Made by a program: the position numbers and the translations under genes. A stretch of 9,477 nt of DNA, taken from the NCBI GenBank assembly GCA_018067265.1, contig JAGPUY010000038.1, forward strand, positions 1 to 9,477, written 5' to 3'. Shown here piece by piece: positions 1 to 5,133 of this stretch. Below the pieces are notes generated by a model that worked only from the letters and a program-made list of their open reading frames with translations, was not told the origin of the DNA and ran no database searches. The first letter of the stretch is position 1, and the number at the start of each line of letters is the position of its first letter. This stretch comes from Oceanihabitans sp. (lineage in GTDB: Bacteria; Bacteroidota; Bacteroidia; Flavobacteriales; Flavobacteriaceae).

Positions 1-993
1 GGAGGAACCATAGGAATGATAAAAGATTCTAAAACTGGAGCTTTAAGGGCTTTTGATTTTAAAAATTTATCTAATAAAATTCCGGAACTCAATTTGTTGG
101 ATTGTGAAATTGAGGCTATTTCATTTGAAGAACCAATAGATTCTAGTAATATGAATCCAGAATATTGGTCGCAAATCGCTACAATTATAGAAGAGAATTA
201 TACTCAATTTGATGGTTTTGTAGTCTTGCATGGTAGTGATACCATGAGTTATACAGCATCTGCTTTAAGTTTTATGTTAGAAAACTTGAGCAAACCAGTA
301 ATCTTTACAGGATCGCAATTACCCATTGGAGATTTACGTACAGATGCTAAAGAAAATTTAATTACTTCCATACAAATAGCGGCTTTACAAAAAAAGAATA
401 AACCCGTTATTCAAGAAGTCGGTTTGTATTTTGAATACAAATTATATAGAGCCAATAGAACCACTAAAATTAATGCAGAACATTTTGAAGCTTTTGCATC
501 CTTAAATTATCCAGATTTGGCAGAATCAGGAGTGCATTTAAAAGTGAATAAGGAACATTTATTAAAACCTAAAAAAGCGGCAAAATTAAAAGTCTTTAAA
601 AGTTTTAATGAAAATATTGCATTAGTAAAACTATTTCCAGGAATCTCTAAGGCACTTTTAGAATCTATTTTTTCTACCCCAAATTTAAAAGGAGTTATTT
701 TAGAAACCTATGGCGCCGGAAACTGTTCTACAGAAAATTGGTTTATCGAATTGTTAGAAAATACCATTAAAAAAGGAGTACATATTATTAATATTACGCA
801 GTGTTCTGGAGGAAGTGTGGCTATGGGACAGTATGAAACGAGCGAAAAGCTTAAAAAAATAGGTGTAATTTCAGGAAAAGACATAACTACAGAGGCTGCT
901 ATTTGTAAACTTATGTATTTATTAGGACAAAAAATCATGCCTAAAACCTTCAAAATCACATTCGAAACTCCTTTAAGAGGAGAAATGGCTTAA
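1..993 (+). CDS. ansA: Type I L-asparaginase, 5' end cut off by the window
   Basis: The enzyme hydrolyses L-asparagine to aspartate and ammonia. Type I enzymes are usually cytoplasmic, and no signal peptide can be judged here because the start is missing. The frame is open from base 1 and begins GGTIGM, the heart of the family's first active-site motif (TGGTI, nucleophile Thr). The ATG at 16 is therefore internal, and probably about ten residues lie upstream. The 330 visible residues compare with about 338 in E. coli AnsA. Numbering from the first visible residue, Thr3 is the expected nucleophile, HGSDTM (77-82) is the second motif, and TTKINAEHFEAF (154-165) carries the probable catalytic Lys156. 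The second motif normally reads HGTDT, so a Ser replaces the first Thr. The C-terminal half (YGAGN, TQCSGG, GKDITTEAA) also fits the family. Family assignment is firm; substrate preference for Asn over Gln is inferred. Confidence 0.95.
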   Translation, partial: GGTIGMIKDSKTGALRAFDFKNLSNKIPELNLLDCEIEAISFEEPIDSSNMNPEYWSQIATIIEENYTQFDGFVVLHGSDTMSYTASALSFMLENLSKPVIFTGSQLPIGDLRTDAKENLITSIQIAALQKKNKPVIQEVGLYFEYKLYRANRTTKINAEHFEAFASLNYPDLAESGVHLKVNKEHLLKPKKAAKLKVFKSFNENIALVKLFPGISKALLESIFSTPNLKGVILETYGAGNCSTENWFIELLENTIKKGVHIINITQCSGGSVAMGQYETSEKLKKIGVISGKDITTEAAICKLMYLLGQKIMPKTFKITFETPLRGEMA

Positions 994-1031
994 AATTAAC
1001 TGTCAAAATTTTAACATCTAAACTTTTTTTT
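990..1031 (+). terminator. Weak terminator-like hairpin after ansA
   Basis: TTAAAATT (990-997, spanning the ansA stop codon) is the exact reverse complement of AATTTTAA (1007-1014), giving an 8-bp, all-A/T stem with a 9-base loop. An eight-base T run follows at 1024-1031. The stem is weak and the T run is offset by about ten bases, so this is a tentative terminator between ansA and the tRNA gene. Confidence 0.3.
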
Positions 1032-1068
1032 GTTATTTGAGCCACTGTAATAAAGGATTAAAAATTAC

Positions 1069-1156
1069 AGAGAGGTGGCCGAGTGGCTTAAGGCGCACGC
1101 TTGGAAAGCGTGTATGCGTTAATAGCGTATCGAGGGTTCGAATCCCTTCCTCTCTG
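1069..1156 (+). tRNA. tRNA-Ser (anticodon GGA)
   Basis: This is a class II tRNA of 88 bases. The acceptor stem AGAGAGG (1069-1075) pairs perfectly with CCTCTCT (1149-1155), with discriminator G at 1156, as expected for serine. The D arm (GCC/GGC) is followed by the anticodon stem CACGC/GCGTG, whose loop TTGGAAA gives anticodon GGA, reading UCC and UCU. The long variable arm forms TATGC/GCGTA with one U-G pair, and the T arm carries TTCGAAT. No CCA is encoded: CA and then A-rich sequence follow, so CCA is added enzymatically. It lies 75 bases after ansA on the same strand. Confidence 0.98.
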
Positions 1157-1194
1157 CAAAAGAGTTTTTGTACATTAGTTAAAAATTCTTTTGC
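1156..1194 (+). terminator. Stem-loop directly behind the tRNA gene
   Basis: CAAAAGAGTTTTT (1157-1169) pairs with AAAAATTCTTTTG (1181-1193) over 13 bp with a single G-U pair and an 11-base loop. The discriminator base G1156 can add one more pair with C1194. The sequence TGTTTT follows. Position and structure fit a rho-independent terminator or a 3' processing element for tRNA-Ser; the downstream T run is short. The rest of the spacer to 1318 holds only A/T-rich sequence and a possible promoter. Confidence 0.6.
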
Positions 1195-1276
1195 TGTTTT
1201 ATATAGTAGGACTTATTAATAATAATATTTCCTCCCGTATAAGCCGCTTTTTTATTTTTTAATTGCATTTTTTTTA

Positions 1277-1284
1277 TATCTTTA
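1277..1284 (+). promoter_or_regulatory. Possible -7 box for the exbB operon
   Basis: TATCTTTA matches the Bacteroidota -7 consensus TAnnTTTG at all fixed positions except the last. It sits 34 bases before the exbB start, which would leave a leader of roughly 25-30 bases. I see no convincing -33 TTG at the usual distance (the nearest, at 1263-1265, is too close), so this is only a candidate. Confidence 0.3.
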
Positions 1285-1318
1285 ACACTTTAACTAATAA
1301 AATTAAGATCAAGAACCA

Positions 1319-2089
1319 ATGAAAAGATTATTTTCAATTCTAGCCATAGTATGTTTTATGGCATTCGGAACAGCAAATGCAACAACTAATGCAAGCACTA
1401 TTGCAACAACAGTTGTTACAACTCAAGATGATGCAGCAGATGCAGCAACAGTAGAATCAGAAGGATTTCACCAAGAACTTAAAAGACGATTTATTGAAGG
1501 TGGACCAGGATTCATGGGAATCGTATTATTATGTTTAATTCTTGGATTAGCAATTGCTATCGAAAGAATTATCTTTTTAAACTTATCTAGTACAAATACA
1601 AAAAAATTAACACAAAACGTTGAAGACGCATTACAATCAGGTGGTTTAGAAGCTGCTAAAGAAGTATGTAGAAACACAAAAGGACCTGTTGCCTCTATAT
1701 TCTATCAAGGATTAGATAGAGCTGACGGCGATTTAGAAGCTGCTGAAAAAGCGGTTGTAGCTTACGGTGGTGTTCAAATGGGTCAATTAGAGAAAAACGT
1801 ATCTTGGATTTCTTTATTTATTGCATTAGCGCCAATGTTAGGTTTCATGGGAACTGTAATCGGTATGATTCAAGCCTTTGATAAAATTGAAGCTGCTGGA
1901 GATATGCAACCTTCACTTGTTGCAGGTGGTATTAAAGTAGCACTTTTAACAACAGTATTTGGACTTGTAGTTGCAATTATTCTTCAAATATTTTATAATT
2001 ATATTATTTCAAAAATTGACAGTATCGTTAATGACATGGAAGATTCTTCTATCAACTTAATGGATATGTTATCAAGATATAAGAAGTAA
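1319..2089 (+). CDS. exbB: ExbB/TolQ/MotA-family proton channel subunit
   Basis: This is the inner-membrane channel subunit that couples proton flow to an ExbD/TolR partner, powering TonB-dependent transport or a Tol-like process. The 256 residues start with a signal-like segment (1-21, ending TANA) and an Ala/Thr-rich stretch (22-45). Three core helices follow at about 65-87, 163-186 and 207-230. The second carries the family signature APMLGFMGTVIGMIQAF (171-187) with the conserved channel Thr179; the third has TT at 211-212. The cytoplasmic part between helices one and two (about 88-160) has the usual length. The extra N-terminal hydrophobic segment is absent from E. coli ExbB but, to my knowledge, common in Bacteroidota versions. 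Two exbD genes downstream support a motor role. ExbB versus TolQ cannot be decided from sequence alone, so the symbol is tentative. Confidence 0.9.
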   Translation: MKRLFSILAIVCFMAFGTANATTNASTIATTVVTTQDDAADAATVESEGFHQELKRRFIEGGPGFMGIVLLCLILGLAIAIERIIFLNLSSTNTKKLTQNVEDALQSGGLEAAKEVCRNTKGPVASIFYQGLDRADGDLEAAEKAVVAYGGVQMGQLEKNVSWISLFIALAPMLGFMGTVIGMIQAFDKIEAAGDMQPSLVAGGIKVALLTTVFGLVVAIILQIFYNYIISKIDSIVNDMEDSSINLMDMLSRYKK

Positions 2090-2119
2090 TACTAATAATT
2101 CTAATTTTTAAATAATATT

Positions 2120-2557
2120 ATGAATTCACAAAAAATAATTACCATAATAGCAGGAGTAGTTGGTGTAATTGCCATGTTCTTCCTAATTAGAATTATTGGA
2201 GTAGGTGATGAAGCTATTAAAGCTGGTGAGTCTGATGGTATGGTAAATACATTTATGTATATAGCATATGTTATATTAGGTCTAATACTAGTTTTAGTTG
2301 TACTATTTACATTAAAAAACATTTTCACTAATAAAGACACTTTAAAGAGTGCTATAATGGGTGTTGGTGCGTTTTTAATCGTAGGTGTGATTTGTTACTT
2401 TCTAGCCTCAGGAGTGGAAACACCAATGAAAGATGGTGAAGTACTTTCTGCTGGCGATTCTAAATTAGTAGGAGCTGGATTATATATGTTCTATGCACTT
2501 GCTATTATAGCGATAGGAACTATGTTACTATCTTCAGTTAAAAAAATGATTAAATAA
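2120..2557 (+). CDS. Four-helix membrane protein of unknown function
   Basis: I do not recognise a named family. The 145-residue protein is almost entirely membrane: hydrophobic segments lie at about 5-27, 43-66, 77-97 and 115-138. Short charged loops carry GVGDEAIKAGESDG (27-40) and VETPMKDGEVLSAGDSK (99-115). The first helix contains an Arg (R24), and the chain ends in the basic KKMIK. By charge distribution, both ends and the middle loop (KNIFTNKDTLK) should be cytoplasmic and the two acidic loops periplasmic. It starts 30 bases after exbB and its stop is one base before exbD1, so it is surely co-transcribed and probably translationally coupled to exbD1. I recall similar small proteins between exbB and exbD in other Flavobacteriia. 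By position it may be an extra subunit or assembly factor of the ExbBD motor; that is inference. Confidence 0.85.
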   Translation: MNSQKIITIIAGVVGVIAMFFLIRIIGVGDEAIKAGESDGMVNTFMYIAYVILGLILVLVVLFTLKNIFTNKDTLKSAIMGVGAFLIVGVICYFLASGVETPMKDGEVLSAGDSKLVGAGLYMFYALAIIAIGTMLLSSVKKMIK

Positions 2558-2558
2558 G

Positions 2559-3191
2559 ATGGCAAAAAGAGCAGCACCAGAAGTAAATGCAGGATCGATG
2601 GCTGATATCGCTTTCTTACTCCTTATTTTCTTCTTAGTAACAACAACGATCGAAACAGATTCTGGTTTGAACAGAAAGCTGCCTCCAATGGAGGATTCTG
2701 ATGAAGATGTTATTATTAAAGAGAAAAACATTTTTCAATTAGAAGTTAATAGAAAAAACCAGTTGTTTTTAAAAACAGGTGGAGAGGAAAAAGTAATTGA
2801 AATCAAAGAATTGCGTGCATCGGCTGTTACTTTTCTAGATAATGGAGGAGGAGCAGGAGATAATGCTTGTCAGTTTTGCCAAGGAAAGAAAAATCCAAGG
2901 TCTTCTGATAATTTTGATAAAGCAATTATTTCTTTACAAAATGACAGAGCCACGGAGTATGACACGTATATAGCAGTCCAAAATGAAATTATTGCTGCTT
3001 ATAATGAGTTAAGAAATAGAGAATTTAAAAGAGCATTTCCTAGTTTAGATATGAACTTTATTGAGGCTGAAAATGCATATTCAGATGCAAGAACAACACC
3101 TGCAACAAAAGCGAAACTAAAAGAGAAATTAGAGCAAATTAAAATCTTAGTGCCTCAAAAATTCTCTGAAGCAGAGCCGAAGTCTAATTAG
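2559..3191 (+). CDS. exbD: ExbD/TolR-type protein 1, with long periplasmic insert
   Basis: This is the proton-coupling partner of ExbB, with a single inner-membrane helix and a periplasmic domain. The N-terminus has a short cytoplasmic tail and then SMADIAFLLLIFFLVTTTI (13-31), in which Asp16 is the conserved protonatable residue. At 210 residues it is far longer than E. coli ExbD (141). The extra length is a hydrophilic, partly helical insert from about 95 to 190. It includes a CQFC pair (Cys104, Cys107) followed by GKKNP, and a charged stretch (140-157) rich in Asn, Glu and Arg. The tail is Glu/Lys-rich. Two cysteines in this spacing, in the oxidising periplasm, could form a disulfide or bind metal. 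I recall this insert from other Flavobacteriaceae, so it is likely a lineage feature, not a fusion artefact. It begins one base after the preceding stop codon. Confidence 0.92.
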   Translation: MAKRAAPEVNAGSMADIAFLLLIFFLVTTTIETDSGLNRKLPPMEDSDEDVIIKEKNIFQLEVNRKNQLFLKTGGEEKVIEIKELRASAVTFLDNGGGAGDNACQFCQGKKNPRSSDNFDKAIISLQNDRATEYDTYIAVQNEIIAAYNELRNREFKRAFPSLDMNFIEAENAYSDARTTPATKAKLKEKLEQIKILVPQKFSEAEPKSN

Positions 3192-3211
3192 ATAAAAAAC
3201 TTAAATAAAAT

Positions 3212-3697
3212 ATGTCTAAATTTAAAAAGAAAAAAGGAGGCGAAATGCCAGCAGTGAATACTGCATCCTTACCAGATATTGTATTTATGTTATTATTCTT
3301 TTTCATGGTGGCTACTGTTATGAGACAAAACACTTTAATGATTGAGAATAAATTACCTCAAGCAGATCAAGTTGAAAAACTAGATAAAAAGAGTTTGGTA
3401 ATGTATATTTATGCTGGTAAACCTAGTACAAATTTTAAAAGCCAATATGGTAGCGAGGCTAGAATACAGCTAAACGATAAGTTTGCTGATGTTAAGGATA
3501 TTGCTGCTTTTATAGCTGCCGAAAGAGCCGCTAAAAGAGAAGAAGAAGTACCTTTTCTTACTACTGCTTTAAAAGTAGATAGTAAAGCAAACATGGGATT
3601 GGTAACAGACATCAAACAAGAATTGCGTAAGGTAAACGCATTAAAAATTAATTATACTACTAGAAAAGGTAATGCCTTAGAAGGTTTAAAGAAATAA
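3212..3697 (+). CDS. exbD: ExbD/TolR-type protein 2
   Basis: This is a second, clearly different ExbD-family protein of 161 residues. It has a very basic cytoplasmic tail (KFKKKK, 3-8), then SLPDIVFMLLFFFMVATVM (19-37) with the conserved Asp22 at the start of the helix, and a periplasmic domain without the Cys-containing insert of its neighbour. The C-terminal part (DIKQELRKVNALKINYTTR) resembles the final strand/helix region of ExbD/TolR domains. It lies 20 bases after exbD1 and is the last gene before a strong terminator. ExbD works as a dimer inside the ExbB pentamer, so two co-encoded, non-identical ExbDs suggest a heterodimer; this is inference. I chose the ATG at 3212 over the one at 3245 because the basic tail orients the helix and is typical of the family. 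Confidence 0.93.
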   Translation: MSKFKKKKGGEMPAVNTASLPDIVFMLLFFFMVATVMRQNTLMIENKLPQADQVEKLDKKSLVMYIYAGKPSTNFKSQYGSEARIQLNDKFADVKDIAAFIAAERAAKREEEVPFLTTALKVDSKANMGLVTDIKQELRKVNALKINYTTRKGNALEGLKK

Positions 3698-3717
3698 TTA
3701 TAAATCTTAATTTTATT

Positions 3718-3753
3718 AAAAGGCGTTTTGAGAAATCATTACGCCTTTTTTTT
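3718..3753 (+). terminator. Rho-independent terminator after exbD2
   Basis: AAAAGGCGT (3718-3726) and ACGCCTTTT (3741-3749) form a perfect 9-bp stem with a 14-base loop, running into eight consecutive T (3746-3753). It lies 20 bases after the exbD2 stop. The hairpin ends only 7 bases before the start codon of the next gene, so it may act as an attenuator or partial terminator instead of fully separating two transcription units. Confidence 0.88.
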
Positions 3754-3760
3754 GTAGCAA

Positions 3761-4456
3761 ATGAAAAATATTTTTTTAATTGTACTGTGCTTTTGTAGTC
3801 TTACGAATTCTTTTTCGCAAGAAGAAGTTGTGGAACAAGAGGTAGACTCTTTATATAAAGAAGATCAATTTTACGTTGGTGTTACCTATAATTTATTGAT
3901 TCAAAGACCGAAAGGTGTTTCGCAAAGTGGTTTTTCTAGCGGATTTCATTTAGGGTATATTAAAGATATGCCAATTAATGTCAATCGCAATCTGGCCATT
4001 GGTATGGGTTTAGGTCTTTCTAGCAATTCTTTTAACCAGAACCTGTTAATAGATAAGGATAGTAATAGCGATTATACATACACGGTTTTAGACGATAACG
4101 AAACATCGTATACCAAGAATAAATTTACTACCTATATGATTGAAGTGCCTATGGAGTTTAGATGGCGGACTTCTACACCAACCGAATATAAATTCTGGAG
4201 AATATACACCGGATTTAAATTGGGCTATGTACTTGCTAATTCTTCCAAGTTTAATGGAGAGACTACTATTAAACACAGTAATATTTCGGACTTTAATAAG
4301 TTTCAATATGGGTTTACTATCAGTGCAGGGTATAACACCTGGAATATTCACTTCTATTATGCATTAAATACACTATTTAGTAAAGATGCACAATTAGACA
4401 ATTCAAGTTTAGATATGCATGCCGTTAAAATAGGTTTAATGCTTTATCTTCTTTAA
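3761..4456 (+). CDS. PorT-like outer-membrane beta-barrel protein
   Basis: This is a predicted outer-membrane protein of 231 residues. A signal peptide spans about 1-19 (hydrophobic core IFLIVLCFC, then SFSQ, the common flavobacterial cleavage context). A short acidic linker with VEQEVDSLYKEDQ (24-36) follows. The rest shows alternating polar/aromatic strands such as FYVGVTYNLL (37-46), AIGMGLGLSS (79-88), YMIEVPMEFRWR, FWRIYTGFKLGY and FQYGFTISAGYN, ending in a hydrophobic strand with a leucine C-terminus. This fits the small beta-barrel family often annotated as PorT-like or 'porin family' (probably Pfam OMP_b-brl_2). It is not necessarily the type IX secretion protein PorT/SprT itself. I recall close relatives directly after exbD pairs in other Flavobacteriaceae, which suggests a functional tie to the motor upstream. 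The cysteines near residue 11 do not form a lipobox. Confidence 0.85.
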   Translation: MKNIFLIVLCFCSLTNSFSQEEVVEQEVDSLYKEDQFYVGVTYNLLIQRPKGVSQSGFSSGFHLGYIKDMPINVNRNLAIGMGLGLSSNSFNQNLLIDKDSNSDYTYTVLDDNETSYTKNKFTTYMIEVPMEFRWRTSTPTEYKFWRIYTGFKLGYVLANSSKFNGETTIKHSNISDFNKFQYGFTISAGYNTWNIHFYYALNTLFSKDAQLDNSSLDMHAVKIGLMLYLL

Positions 4457-4501
4457 CGGAGATAACCCAATAGTTTGGAAGTTGTTTTGTGCTAGTAGGA
4501 T

Positions 4502-4537
4502 CTGGATGAAGCCAAACGTTTCGTTTAATACATCCAG
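4502..4537. repeat. Composite inverted repeat between convergent genes
   Basis: CTGGATG (4502-4508) pairs with CATCCAG (4531-4537). Inside it, AAACG (4514-4518) pairs with CGTTT (4522-4526) around a TTT loop. The hairpin overlaps the last codons and stop of the minus-strand membrane-protein gene and lies 45 bases after the stop of the plus-strand barrel gene. No T run follows on either strand, so a terminator role is possible but not shown. The 68-base gap between the genes holds nothing else I can recognise. Confidence 0.4.
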
Positions 4538-5133
4538 TAATTTAAAAGGGTAAACTGCGGTAATACACCAATACAAAGACCTGCTAATAACTCCACATAA
4601 TTATGTGCTTGTAAGTGTAATCTGGAAGTGGCAATGGCTCCGGTAAGTATTGCCATGATAGCCAAGGTCCCATTGATATTTATTCCAAAGTGTATGCTTA
4701 AAGCGATATAAAACATAAATACACCAGATACAGCGATCATGTGTATGCTTGCTTTGAATTTTAATATAGCTAGAATAAAGCAAGTAAGATTAGATAGTAA
4801 TATACCAATGAAAAAATAGTAGAGCTCTATAACCTCACTAGGAGGAAAAACACGTCTTACTATTAAATAGATAATAATACAATTAAGTCCTAAAGGTAAA
4901 ATACGTTCTTTAGCCGTTTTTAAATATATACTATTGGTTTTGCCTATCGTTTTTAATAAGTAATAGATTAGTATTGGCAGTATTACGGTTAAAATAGAAA
5001 TAGAAATAAGCTTCGCTTGTATTATTTCTTTAGGAATAAATCGTGGTGACTTTGAAAAGTAAAAAACCACACCAAGTAATGGCATAATTATAGGGTGAAA
5101 AATAAAGGATATACTTTTTAGAATGTGATTCAT
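4525..5133 (-). CDS. Multi-helix membrane protein, degenerate PAP2-like
   Basis: This is an integral inner-membrane protein of 202 residues with about six hydrophobic segments (roughly 7-27, 42-61, 80-93, 103-124, 131-148, 153-170, with a further one near 183-195). The region SRLHLQAHNYVELLAG (170-185) matches the third PAP2 phosphatase motif SRx5Hx3Dx3G at every fixed position except the Asp, which is Glu181. The second motif (normally PSGH) is reduced to ASIH (128-131), and the first (Kx6RP) to KERILP (75-80). The protein therefore probably shares the PAP2 fold and may act on a lipid phosphate or pyrophosphate, but catalysis is doubtful. Its ATG overlaps the rpoN stop as TAATG, so translation is probably coupled to rpoN. 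No functional link to sigma-54 is known to me. Membrane nature is certain; the PAP2 relation is an inference from motif spacing. Confidence 0.8.
   Translation of the reverse strand: MNHILKSISFIFHPIIMPLLGVVFYFSKSPRFIPKEIIQAKLISISILTVILPILIYYLLKTIGKTNSIYLKTAKERILPLGLNCIIIYLIVRRVFPPSEVIELYYFFIGILLSNLTCFILAILKFKASIHMIAVSGVFMFYIALSIHFGININGTLAIMAILTGAIATSRLHLQAHNYVELLAGLCIGVLPQFTLLNYWMY

Noticed and set aside
16..18. ATG at 16 as the start of asparaginase
   Set aside because: The frame is open to base 1 and the codons before it encode the GGTIG active-site motif, so the true start is outside the window.
1037..1219. Open frame covering the tRNA-Ser gene
   Set aside because: It is mostly tRNA sequence in translation; the tRNA structure explains it fully.
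1069..1318. tRNA-Ser as an attachment site for an integrated element
   Set aside because: No integrase, no repeated tRNA 3' end and no change of gene character follow; the downstream genes are core envelope genes.
3235..3247. Perfect Shine-Dalgarno AGGAGG four bases before an internal ATG of exbD2
   Set aside because: The bases encode the conserved Gly-Gly-Glu before the membrane helix; Bacteroidota rarely use such sites, and starting here would remove the basic tail that orients the helix.
4140..4367. Second plus-strand frame inside the barrel gene
   Set aside because: It overlaps out of frame with a gene that has a signal peptide and a coherent barrel pattern; no independent support.
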